The position numbers and the translations under genes were made by a program. DNA of 64,000 nt from an uncultured Burkholderiales bacterium (GTDB taxonomy: Bacteria; Pseudomonadota; Gammaproteobacteria; Burkholderiales; Casimicrobiaceae), in assembly GCA_937944385.1 (NCBI GenBank), contig CALDYQ010000009.1, positions 1 to 64,000 of the forward strand. The letters are read 5' to 3'. The notes under the pieces were generated by a model. That model searched no databases. It was not told the DNA's origin and was given only the letters and a program-made list of their open reading frames with translations. Shown here in pieces: positions 56,101-64,000 of the stretch (its first letter is position 1; each line of letters begins with the position of its first letter).

Positions 56101-56626
56101 GCTCCTTGTAGCGCGACACGCCCGCGGCCTCTTCGAGAAAGACGCGCAATTCCTCGGGCTTGGCCTCGATGATGCGCGAGATCATGCCCTGCTCGATGAC
56201 CGCGTAGGCGCGCGGGCCGAGACCGGTGCCGAGGAAGACGTCGAGGATGTCGCGCCGCCGGACGGACTGGTTGTTGATGTAGTAGGAAGAGCCTACGTTG
56301 CGCTGCAGCACCCGCTTGACGGACAGCTCGGCATACTGGCTCCATTGCCCGGCCGCGCGGCCGGCACTGTTGTCGAAGACGAGCTCGACGCTCGCGCGCG
56401 CGACCGGCTTTCGGTTGCCCGCGCCGTTGAAGATGACATCTTCCATCGACTCGCCCCGCAGTGCCGAGGCCTTCGATTCACCGAGCACCCAGCGCACCGC
56501 GTCGATCACGTTCGACTTGCCGCACCCGTTGGGCCCGACGATGCCGATCAATTGGCCCGGCAAGGGAATGGTGGTGGGATCGACGAAGGACTTGAAGCCT
56601 GCGAGCTTGATCGAGGTCAGACGCAT
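53117..56626 (-). CDS. smc: Chromosome segregation protein SMC
   Basis: [51 protein letters not shown]; coiled coils; [40 protein letters not shown]. Confidence 0.98.
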   Translation of the reverse strand: MRLTSIKLAGFKSFVDPTTIPLPGQLIGIVGPNGCGKSNVIDAVRWVLGESKASALRGESMEDVIFNGAGNRKPVARASVELVFDNSAGRAAGQWSQYAELSVKRVLQRNVGSSYYINNQSVRRRDILDVFLGTGLGPRAYAVIEQGMISRIIEAKPEELRVFLEEAAGVSRYKERRRETEGRLADTRENLARVQDIQSELATQLERLEGQAKVAARWRELDQARTETLALLYAQRREEAIRTRDAAVRILAEAETSLFGKEAELAALATEVETLRQSVFTANDAQHAAQGAFYEVNAEVTRIEQQLAFERERSARVAREIEQATHRLLTLDEEASQIEESLAEAHDAVAVAEARHVDQKALVESAQAALPAAEQALRDAATALAATQQRLAEIDSALQVGQVRRNNAERMLAQLAQRRTRLEDERARLTAPDDAELTAIVEQIEAEQAELEAAEQTAQDAETAALEADRARVSLRLDQERVAGELARLRARHDALVKLQQALEREDDAGLAKWVAGQGLRAMPLWRALRVASGWDDALEAVLRERLNALPVETGSRLGALIVPPARMTVFAADADTALSLTPADDALMARVATDDPAARAVLAEWLHGVRTAPDVAAALDGRMRLAQGECFVTPEGHIIGRHSITWFAPDAAVHGATTRQREIESLAADLARVEVQARAAADALAAAEKRYQDLRTLATQRRGAIVSVQRRVHALEVERMQIEQARSKADERTRQIAAELAELDEQAQAERAQIEQLVASLGEDEARRAEALAEREAGRGVRNEADVALVKARETLRAAENALRDAMYAEKVARDRVAELTRRQAQNQRERAHAAAERERLAAESASILLSPIESALQQLLSTRGEREAALRSAREAVEQANAQLVATEERRLGIEREFEPIRKRIEDARVRQSTAEGTIAQMDEQLAHLKVAPESLAAQLAEAPRASALQGSLTRIERDIAALGAVNLAALDELEQSRERKLYLDAQAADLAEAIATLEDAIRRIDRETRAQLSETYDQVNAHFGRLFPTLFGGGQAKLVLTGDEILDAGIQVVAQPPGKRNASIHLLSGGEKALTATALVFALFHLNPAPFCLLDEVDAPLDDPNTERFCKLVREMATQTQFLFISHNKIAMEMAEQLIGVTMNEPGVSRIVGVDVAQAIRMAEAA

Positions 56627-56723
56627 GAAATGGGGTCGGAAAGCCGACGCCCCCGCCGGCAGGCAGGACGAAGACGCACGGCATGACGCTTTAGAATCCG
56701 GCGATTATAGAAGTCCCATTTTC

Positions 56724-57221
56724 TTGGCTAAGCCTTTGAAAAAGCAGAAAAAACCGATCAACCCTCCGGTCGCCCCCGGCGTCTCCGAGCGCCCCGCGGG
56801 AGTGCGCTCCGCGCCGTCGACGACGATCGACACCTTCGCCAATCCGCACCCGGGACGGGATTACCTGATCCACATCCAGGTGCCCGAATTCACCTGCCAC
56901 TGCCCGCTCACCGGGCAGCCGGATTTCGCGCATTTCACGATCGAGTACATCGCGGACGCGCGCTGTATCGAGCTCAAGTCGCTCAAGATGTACATGTGGA
57001 GTTTCCGCGACCAGGGGGCCTTCCACGAAAAGGTCACCAATGACGTGCTCGATCACCTCGTGGCCGCGATCGAGCCACGCTTCATGCGCGTGACGGCGCG
57101 CTGGAACGTGCGCGGCGGCATCTACACCAACGTGATCGCCGAGCATCACGCCCGCGGCTGGAAGCCGCGGCCGGCCGTCGATCTCACCCGCTTCGGGCTC
57201 GCCGCCCCGGTGGCGCTTTGA
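56724..57221 (+). CDS. queF: NADPH-dependent 7-cyano-7-deazaguanine reductase
   Basis: [63 protein letters not shown] start proposed. Confidence 0.94.
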   Translation: MAKPLKKQKKPINPPVAPGVSERPAGVRSAPSTTIDTFANPHPGRDYLIHIQVPEFTCHCPLTGQPDFAHFTIEYIADARCIELKSLKMYMWSFRDQGAFHEKVTNDVLDHLVAAIEPRFMRVTARWNVRGGIYTNVIAEHHARGWKPRPAVDLTRFGLAAPVAL

Positions 57222-58639
57222 GCCCCGCCTCCGGCACGACTCCAATCCAGCCGGTCATCCTCTGCGGTGGCTCTGGCACCCGGCTTTGGCCGGAGTCGCG
57301 CGAGACCTACCCCAAGCCCTTTCTGCCGCTGATCGACGGCCGCTCGCTCTACGAACTCACGCTCGAGCGCTGCGCAGCCCTGCCCGGTGCCCTGCCGCCG
57401 ATCGTGGTCATCAACGCGCAGCAGGCGCATCTGGCTGAGCAGGCGGCGGCAGCGATCGGACACCGCATCCCCCGACTCGTGATCGAGCCCGTCGGCCGCA
57501 ACACCGCGCCGGCCATCGCTGCCGCGGCGCTCGTCGCGACGGCGGATGGCAGCGACCCGACTCTGCTCGTGCTGCCGGCCGATCACCTGATCGCCCCGCC
57601 CGACGCCTTTGCGACGGCGGTCGCGCAGGCTGCGCAAGCGGGCGGCAATCGCCTGGTCACCTTCGGCGTGGTCCCCACGTACCCCGAGACCGGATACGGC
57701 TACATCGAGGCTCCCACGGCCGAGGTTTCCTCGGCCGATGCGGTACGGCCGGTCGAGCGCTTCGTCGAAAAGCCGGACATCGAGACCGCGCGCGGCTACC
57801 TCGCGGGTGGACGCCATTTCTGGAACGCCGGGATCTTCGTCTTCAGGGCGAGCCTTCTCCTGGCTGAGCTGCGTCAGCATTCCCCGACCGTCGCCACGCA
57901 GGTTGCACGCGCGGTCGCCCAGGCCCGCCAGAGTGAAGCGCGAACCGTGCTTCCCGCCGCCGAGTTCGGCGAATGCCCGAACATTTCGATCGATTACGCG
58001 CTCTTCGAGAAGAGCCGTATCGTGTCCATGGTGCCGGCCCGCTTCGAATGGAGTGACATCGGCAGCTGGAAGGCGGTCGCCGACGTCTCGCGGGGCGTCG
58101 GCAATGCGGTGGTCAACGTGGGTAGCAGCGATTGCTTCGTGCGTAGCGACGGCCGCACGGTCGGCCTGGTCGGCGTCGCGAATCTCGTCGTGATCGACAC
58201 CGAAGACGCCCTCTTGATCGCACACCGAGATCACACGCAGGACGTCCGTCAAGTCGTCGAACGCGTACGCGAGATCAAGCCCGCGCTCGCCGTCTGGCGA
58301 ACGACCGCCGTTCGGCCGTGGGGAACCTTCACGGTGCTGTCCGACCTCGCCGATCACAAGGTCAAGCGCATCGTGGTCAATCCGGGCGCGTCGATCTCGC
58401 TGCAACTTCATCACCATCGCAGCGAGACCTGGACCTTCATCTCGGGTCATGGCGAGGTGACGCTCGACGACCGGACCATCACGGTCGGCCCCGAGGTGAC
58501 CGTGCACATTCCAGTCCGCACGAAGCATCGCGTGCGAAATACCGGCGGCGATCCGCTCGTCTTCATCGAGACGCAGACTGGTACGAGCTTCGAAGAAAGC
58601 GATATCGTGCGCTTCGAAGACCAGTACGGGCGCATCTGA
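57218..58639 (+). CDS. manC: Mannose-1-phosphate guanylyltransferase / mannose-6-phosphate isomerase
   Basis: [57 protein letters not shown]-terminal cupin [40 protein letters not shown]. Confidence 0.95.
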   Translation: MSPASGTTPIQPVILCGGSGTRLWPESRETYPKPFLPLIDGRSLYELTLERCAALPGALPPIVVINAQQAHLAEQAAAAIGHRIPRLVIEPVGRNTAPAIAAAALVATADGSDPTLLVLPADHLIAPPDAFATAVAQAAQAGGNRLVTFGVVPTYPETGYGYIEAPTAEVSSADAVRPVERFVEKPDIETARGYLAGGRHFWNAGIFVFRASLLLAELRQHSPTVATQVARAVAQARQSEARTVLPAAEFGECPNISIDYALFEKSRIVSMVPARFEWSDIGSWKAVADVSRGVGNAVVNVGSSDCFVRSDGRTVGLVGVANLVVIDTEDALLIAHRDHTQDVRQVVERVREIKPALAVWRTTAVRPWGTFTVLSDLADHKVKRIVVNPGASISLQLHHHRSETWTFISGHGEVTLDDRTITVGPEVTVHIPVRTKHRVRNTGGDPLVFIETQTGTSFEESDIVRFEDQYGRI

Positions 58640-58647
58640 ATGGCCCG

Positions 58648-59664
58648 TCACTTTCTGAGTGCCTGCTCGAACGCATATGCGAGCGACCAGACCGCCGACG
58701 CGTAAAGACGCGAGCGGTTGTAGCGCGTGATCACGTAGAAATTCTCGAAGACCAGCCAGTAATCGAGGCTGCCGTCCGCCAGATCGAGCGAGATCAAGCC
58801 AATCGAATCATCGGCCTTCGGTGCGCGCACATCGGCATCGCGCGCGCGCACGGCGACCTCGGCCTCAACCCACTCCGACCACGGACGTCGCGCGGTGAGC
58901 CCGCCCTCGAACTCCCGAGCGACTGCGGGTGAGACGGGCTTTAGGGGCAGCATGACCGGCTCGCCGCGCTGCCAGCCATGAGCGGCGAGAAAGGAAGCCA
59001 CGGAGCCGATGATGTCAGCCGGTGAATTCCACAGGTCGGTCCGGCCGTCCTGATCGAAGTCCACGGCAAAGCGTCGGTAGCTGCCGGGCATGAACTGCGG
59101 CCACCCCATGGCACCAGCGAATGACCCTCGGAACTCGAGCGGCGAGCGCTTGAGCTCCCGCGCGAGCAGCAGGAAATCCTTGAGTTCACCGCGAAAGAAT
59201 TCAGCTCGACGCGGGTAATCGAGGGCCAGCGTGGCGAGTGCATCCACGATGCGGGTCGTCCCCGTGATGCGGCCGTAGACCGTCTCCACGCCGATGATCG
59301 CCGCGATCACCGAGCGCGGCACGCCATAGGTCTGCTCGGCGCGCTCGAAATGCTCCGCGTGACGCGTGAGAAATTCCAGTCCGCGCTGCATCCGGTCGCC
59401 CCCGATGTGACGCGGCCAGTAGACATGCCACGGCGTCGGCGCGCGGATCGGCGCATCCATGAGCGCGATCACCCGGTCCTGCCGCTGCACTTGGGCGAAG
59501 AGCGCATCGAACTCGTCGGCCGGGTAGCCGTGCTCGCGAATCAGTTCCTCGCGCAAGGCCGCGAGTTCAGGCCGACCGATGAAGCTTTGCGCGCTGACCT
59601 GCGCGCCCATCATTCCGACCACGCAAGCCGCGAGCGCGAGAGCGCGAGAGAACGACATCGTCAT
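58648..59664 (-). CDS. mltB: Lytic murein transglycosylase B
   Basis: YGVPRSVIAAIIGVETVYGRITGTTRIVDALATLALDYPRRAEFF...FRGSFAGAMGWPQFMPGSYRRFAVDFDQDGRTDLWNSPADIIGSVASFL. Confidence 0.96.
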   Translation of the reverse strand: MTMSFSRALALAACVVGMMGAQVSAQSFIGRPELAALREELIREHGYPADEFDALFAQVQRQDRVIALMDAPIRAPTPWHVYWPRHIGGDRMQRGLEFLTRHAEHFERAEQTYGVPRSVIAAIIGVETVYGRITGTTRIVDALATLALDYPRRAEFFRGELKDFLLLARELKRSPLEFRGSFAGAMGWPQFMPGSYRRFAVDFDQDGRTDLWNSPADIIGSVASFLAAHGWQRGEPVMLPLKPVSPAVAREFEGGLTARRPWSEWVEAEVAVRARDADVRAPKADDSIGLISLDLADGSLDYWLVFENFYVITRYNRSRLYASAVWSLAYAFEQALRK

Positions 59665-59682
59665 GGCATCGATAATACCCGG

Positions 59683-60708
59683 ATGCCGTATGCGCTTTTT
59701 CGTCCCCTCCTTTTCGCGCTCGATGCCGAGCAGGCGCACCACGCCGCGTTCGCCGCGCTCGATGCGCAGGCGGCCTTCGGCCTTGCGCGTCTTTGGGCGG
59801 GTCATCTGCCGGAGAAACCTGTCGAGCTTCTCGGCCTTCGCTTCCCCAACCCGATCGGACTGGCTGCGGGCCTCGACAAGAACGCCTGCCATCTGCGCGG
59901 GCTCGCCCAACTGGGCTTCGGCTTCATCGAGGTGGGCACACTCACGCCGCGCCCGCAGCCGGGCAATCCCAAGCCGCGCATGTTCCGCCTGATCGAGCAT
60001 GAAGCGCTCATCAACCGCCTAGGATTCAACAACGACGGCGTCGAAGCTGCCCTGCCCCGGCTCGCCGCGCGGTCGGTTTCGGTACCCGTCGGCGTGAACA
60101 TCGGCAAGAACGCCACGACCCCGAACGATCGTGCCCATGACGACTACCTTGCCTGCCTGAGGGCGGTCTATCTCCAGGCCGACTATGTCACGGTCAATGT
60201 GTCCTCGCCCAACACGAAGAACCTGCGCGACCTGCAGGCCCCGAAGGCGATACGCGCCCTCGTCCGTTCGATCGTGGACGAACGCGACCATCTGCAGCGC
60301 CTGCATGCACGCGGCTGCCCGATTGCCGTGAAGATCGCGCCGGACATTACGCCCGAAGATCTGCCAGATGTCGTGGAAGCGATCCTCGATGGCGGCGCGG
60401 ATGCGCTGATCTCTTCGAACACGACGCTCTCGCGTGAAGGGGTCGAAGCCCATCCGCTCGCGCACGAAACCGGGGGACTCTCGGGGGCTCCTCTCACTGC
60501 ACGCGCGGACCGGGTGCTCAAGCAGGTGGTTGCCGCCGTCCGTGGACGAGTGCCGATCATCGGCGTCGGCGGCATCATGAGCGTGGCCGATGCTCAGCGC
60601 AAACTCGACCTGGGCGCGGATCTCGTGCAGGTCTACACCGGGCTCATTTACCGGGGCCCGGGGTTCGTGGGTGAACTCGTGCGCGGGATCCAGCCAAGGC
60701 GCGCCTGA
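59683..60708 (+). CDS. pyrD: Dihydroorotate dehydrogenase (quinone)
   Basis: FPNPIGLAAGLDKNACHLRGLAQLGFGFIEVGTLTPRPQPGNPKPRMFRLIEHEALINRLGFNNDG; VTVNVSSPNTKNLRDLQ; IGVGGIMSVADAQRKL. Confidence 0.98.
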   Translation: MPYALFRPLLFALDAEQAHHAAFAALDAQAAFGLARLWAGHLPEKPVELLGLRFPNPIGLAAGLDKNACHLRGLAQLGFGFIEVGTLTPRPQPGNPKPRMFRLIEHEALINRLGFNNDGVEAALPRLAARSVSVPVGVNIGKNATTPNDRAHDDYLACLRAVYLQADYVTVNVSSPNTKNLRDLQAPKAIRALVRSIVDERDHLQRLHARGCPIAVKIAPDITPEDLPDVVEAILDGGADALISSNTTLSREGVEAHPLAHETGGLSGAPLTARADRVLKQVVAAVRGRVPIIGVGGIMSVADAQRKLDLGADLVQVYTGLIYRGPGFVGELVRGIQPRRA

Positions 60709-61363
60709 GCAGACGCTCGGCTGCCGCCAGGCGTGTGCGCGACGGCGCCGACAGTTCGAGCTCGAGCGGTGCACCGGTTCCGGCGGGGCCCCGTACCAGC
60801 CGCTGAAGCACCTGCGGAAAGGCCTCTTCAACCTGCAAACGCGCGGCGCTCGCCCGGGTCGCCTCGGGCCAGGTCCAAGGGATGCGAACCATGGCCGGCA
60901 GTGTCTCCGTTTGCGCGCTGGCGGCTGCCGCGACGATCTCAGGCAGCGCGCTCGCCCACTGGCGCGCCAACGAATCGAGGTCACCGCGCAACCAGAACAG
61001 ATGACCCACGCGACGGCCGAAGGGGCGCTCATCCGAGAGAAGGGGCGGCAACCCTACGGCCGCACGGCCGCGCTCGCGCGCGGCAAGGCAGACCTCGACT
61101 GACCACTCCGCTGCCGCCTCGCCCGCGGCCCAGACGACGACAGGCACCTCCCGACGACCCGCGCGTTCCAGCGCATCGGCCACATCGACCGGATCGCTCC
61201 CCACCATCTCGATGAAAGCGAGTCGCGCGCCGGGTCCGAGGCTGGAAAGAAGCACGCCAGCCGTCGCATCCTCGCCCAGGGCGAGCGGCGCATCGCCGAC
61301 ACGAACGAGCCCGACCGGCACCGGGGCAAGACCGATCGCCCCCTCGCGCTCGCTTGCGATCAA
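60644..61363 (-). CDS. Hypothetical protein, coupled downstream of DUF1631 gene
   Basis: Open frame in-phase from a TTG overlapping the DUF1631 stop (TTGA); 3' end overlaps pyrD 3' end by about 65 bp. No family recognised. Confidence 0.5.
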   Translation of the reverse strand: MIASEREGAIGLAPVPVGLVRVGDAPLALGEDATAGVLLSSLGPGARLAFIEMVGSDPVDVADALERAGRREVPVVVWAAGEAAAEWSVEVCLAARERGRAAVGLPPLLSDERPFGRRVGHLFWLRGDLDSLARQWASALPEIVAAAASAQTETLPAMVRIPWTWPEATRASAARLQVEEAFPQVLQRLVRGPAGTGAPLELELSAPSRTRLAAAERLLRRALAGSRARVHPRTPGPGK

Positions 61364-63630
61364 GCGGCCTTGGCCTCGTTGGCGAACATGCGCGCGAGCG
61401 CCCGATCCACGAGGGGCTCGGACTCGATGATGCGCGCGCGGTCCGTACGGAACCACTCGGCCAGCTCCTCGGGCGAGAGCGATGCGGCCTTCCGCCCGTG
61501 GCGGGTGACGAACAGATAGGTCGTGCCCTGCGGGCTGATCCAGGCCAGCTTGGCGAAGGTGAGCGCGCCATTCTCGTCGCTCATCTCGATCCACTGGTTG
61601 CGCTCCATCTGCGCAACGATCTGCGTGAACACGTCCTCGGTCGCGGCCGCCGGTGGCGCGGCTGGCGGCGGTGGCGTGTACGCCGGGGTCGAGCCCCGCA
61701 GCAGGCCGGAATGGATCTCGAACAGCTTGTCCATGAACGGAGACACCGCATCGTCCGACACGCGGCGCAGCCCGTCCTTGAGCCGCTTGACGAGCCGCGG
61801 CAGGCGGCTGCCGAGTTCGGCCCGCTCGAGCGGCTGGTCCTTCGGCGTCACGCTCCAGATCAGTTCGTCGAGCGTCTGGACGGCCTCGTTGAACTTCGGG
61901 CTTTCGGTACCCTCCTCGAGCAGCGCATCCTGAAGGTGCGGCTGCCAGGCGACTTCGATGAACTCCCGGACCGGCTCGGGCAGTGGCGCCTGCTGGAGCC
62001 GCACTTCCACGGCCTCACGTGCCGTCTTGAGCGCGACGATCTGGCGGTCTGCTTCCTGGGCCTCGGCGAGTTCCGCCTCGACCGCGGGACGCACGTCCTG
62101 TTCATGCTCGGCGATGAACTGCTCGAGTTCGACGATGGCAGCGGTGAAGACGCCCAGATCGTCGACGAAATCGCGGTTGATCTGGTCGACGAGCGCGGTG
62201 ATCTTGCGAAACAGCGGATCGTCCGGTCCATCCTCGGGCGACCAGCCGATGCCCGCATCCGCGAGTTTGTTGAGGAGTTGCCGCGCCGGGTGGTTCTTGC
62301 GCGAGAAGAACCCGCGGTCGATCATCGCGGCCTTGAGCGTGGGAATCTGCAGTCGCGCAATGACGACTTTCACCTCGTCGCGCAGTTCTTGGCGCGCAAA
62401 GGCGAAATCGAACAGCATTGCGACCAGTTCGGTGGTCGTGGCATCCAACACCGAGATGTCGCCGGTGCCATAGCCGGGAACCACGGAGCGCAGGATGCTG
62501 CGGCCGGGAGCACCCCCTTGGCCTGCGCCAGCCCCCCCACCCGCGTCACCCCCTGCGGCGCCGTCGCTCAGGACCAGTTGATCTGGCGCCACACGGGCAA
62601 ACGACGTCTGCAGGGCCGACAGCGACGCCATGAGTTGAGGGTCCACCGCGGCGGGCAACGCTCCGCGCGTCGCACCGGTCGGACTGAAGCCGAGCGCAGC
62701 ACCGATCTGCATGGCTTCGCGCGCACGAACGACCTGGGCGAGACTCGGATCGACCGAGGCCGGACCGCCCGCGATACCCGGCACCACATGCTGGAGTCGC
62801 TCGATCACCCCCATCAGGTTGCTCACGAGCGACTGCATGGACGCCATGGCGATCTCATTCGCGCTGCGAGGATCAACGCCGGCGTCGGCTTCCCCGCCGG
62901 CGCCTGGATCGCCACCGCCCGCCCCCCGTACCGGAGCCGTCGCGTGCGCGGCTGCGCCTGCTGCCACGCCCCCGCCCGCCGGACGAACGGCCGACGCCGC
63001 CGGAATGGGTACGGGCACGCCGGAGTCGGTCAGGAATCGGTTGAGGTCCCGATAGACGTCGGTGAACCCCATCCCGCCGAGATTGCCGAGATTGCGCAAC
63101 CATGCGATCCGGATGGCAGGCGAGGGGCAGACGGCCTGCATCGCATCATGAAGCGCCTGGACCAGCGCATTCGGCGAAAACGGGTCTTCGCCCAGCGTGA
63201 GGGTGGGCTTGTCGAGCAGCAGGGCCATACGCTGGTGCAGCGTCGGCAGATCCCCGAGCGCCGCGCTTTCGATGTTGCGCGCAAGCGTGCGCGCTGCTAC
63301 CTGCTCATCGAGCAACTCGACCGACTGCAGCTCGAGCGCGCCGCCGACGAACCCCGCCGCGGCCGGCTCGACCGCGGCACCGCGATCGATCCGCTCGCCT
63401 AGGCGCCGCACGAAGCCGTCGCTCAGATTGGCTCGCTCTTGCAGCAGCAGCGAACGCGCATCCAGCAGATTGGCCACCTGCCGCTGATCGAACGTATGCG
63501 AGGCGAGATCGAGCAGCATCTCGGCCAGGCGATCGAGCGCCGCTGCGAGCTGCAGCGTGGCCCGATGCAGCATCAGGTCGCGCGTCGACTCGATGATCTT
63601 GTTGGGGTCGGCGGGTTTGTTCACGGACAT
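61360..63630 (-). CDS. DUF1631 family protein
   Basis: 756-aa protein; FRKITALVDQINRDFVDDLGVFTAAIVELEQFIAEHEQ; FSRKNHPARQLLNKLADAGIGW; LAWISPQGTTYLFVTRHGRKAASLSPEELAEWFRTDRARIIESEPLVDRALARM. Confidence 0.85.
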   Translation of the reverse strand: MSVNKPADPNKIIESTRDLMLHRATLQLAAALDRLAEMLLDLASHTFDQRQVANLLDARSLLLQERANLSDGFVRRLGERIDRGAAVEPAAAGFVGGALELQSVELLDEQVAARTLARNIESAALGDLPTLHQRMALLLDKPTLTLGEDPFSPNALVQALHDAMQAVCPSPAIRIAWLRNLGNLGGMGFTDVYRDLNRFLTDSGVPVPIPAASAVRPAGGGVAAGAAAHATAPVRGAGGGDPGAGGEADAGVDPRSANEIAMASMQSLVSNLMGVIERLQHVVPGIAGGPASVDPSLAQVVRAREAMQIGAALGFSPTGATRGALPAAVDPQLMASLSALQTSFARVAPDQLVLSDGAAGGDAGGGAGAGQGGAPGRSILRSVVPGYGTGDISVLDATTTELVAMLFDFAFARQELRDEVKVVIARLQIPTLKAAMIDRGFFSRKNHPARQLLNKLADAGIGWSPEDGPDDPLFRKITALVDQINRDFVDDLGVFTAAIVELEQFIAEHEQDVRPAVEAELAEAQEADRQIVALKTAREAVEVRLQQAPLPEPVREFIEVAWQPHLQDALLEEGTESPKFNEAVQTLDELIWSVTPKDQPLERAELGSRLPRLVKRLKDGLRRVSDDAVSPFMDKLFEIHSGLLRGSTPAYTPPPPAAPPAAATEDVFTQIVAQMERNQWIEMSDENGALTFAKLAWISPQGTTYLFVTRHGRKAASLSPEELAEWFRTDRARIIESEPLVDRALARMFANEAKAA

Positions 63631-63761
63631 CAGCGGACGACGACAGCGGGCGAGCGTCGGACGTCACACGCGTATCGAGAGTATCCCAAGCACGAGCCGC
63701 ATGCCACAAGCATACCGCGACCCGATTTGGAGTCTGATGCCGGCACGAGGGAAGTCGCACC

Positions 63762-64000
63762 TCATTTCACACACTCCGTCCATGCCTTGTCGAGCCGCTT
63801 TGCAGAAACCGGAAACGGCGTTTTCAACTCCTGCGCGAAAAGCGACACGTTCAACTCCTCGATCATCCAGCGAAACGCGCGCAGACCCTCCGGCGCGGTC
63901 TCGCCGCGATCATCGCAGGCACGCTGCCATTTCTCCCACCACGCGTCGAGCATCGGTCCATGACGCGCCTCGCGCTCGGGCATGTCGGCAAACTTGCCGA
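63762..64000 (-). CDS. hrpA: C-terminal end of ATP-dependent RNA helicase HrpA (gene continues beyond the window)
   Basis: FRWMIEELNVSLFAQELKTPFPVSAKRLDKAW matches the DUF3418-type HrpA C-terminus; frame open to the window end. Confidence 0.8.
   Translation of the reverse strand, partial: GKFADMPEREARHGPMLDAWWEKWQRACDDRGETAPEGLRAFRWMIEELNVSLFAQELKTPFPVSAKRLDKAWTECVK

Noticed and set aside
55073-56686. 537-aa ORF opposite smc
   Set aside because: Antisense shadow frame; smc motifs are unambiguous on the other strand.
61354-63402. 682-aa ORF opposite DUF1631
   Set aside because: Antisense shadow frame with off-frame composition.

Overview
The window looks like a stretch of a high-GC betaproteobacterial chromosome, mostly ordinary single-copy housekeeping and transport genes. 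From left to right: the end of a NarL/LuxR-type regulator, a universal stress protein and a P-type ATPase; a phnDCEE-type ABC transporter; a TAXI-TRAP transporter with a DUF1850 gene; two tRNA genes (Glu, Ala); ppsA, an HTH regulator, a PHP phosphoesterase and ppsR; a tctED two-component system beside tctCBA; an S9 peptidase; a paaH-paaI-paaK segment; a COG0523 GTPase and nnr; a quinone oxidoreductase, crcB and a LysR regulator; a KASIII and a gamma-carbonic anhydrase; trhO, a spermidine-synthase-like protein, htpX and rpmE2; a glycosyltransferase, obgE, proB and an HtrA-type protease; ligA, a ZipA-like protein and smc; queF, a manC-like gene, mltB, pyrD, DUF1631 and the 3' end of hrpA. I found no convincing CRISPR array, prophage, transposon or clearly new defence or biosynthetic system. 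The signals most worth a second look are: (i) a sharp composition and codon-usage change exactly between phnD and phnC; (ii) a homopolymer frameshift in tctC and a strong intrinsic terminator between tctC and tctB; (iii) a partial duplicate of the tRNA-Glu 3' end; (iv) a pseudouridine-synthase gene after ligA that seems to have lost its catalytic middle; (v) several short exact tandem repeats at gene boundaries (15946-15975, 25379-25402, 33022-33065); and (vi) a few small coupled or frameshifted orphan genes. All gene calls rest on reading the translated ORFs and recognising motifs; no database search was run.
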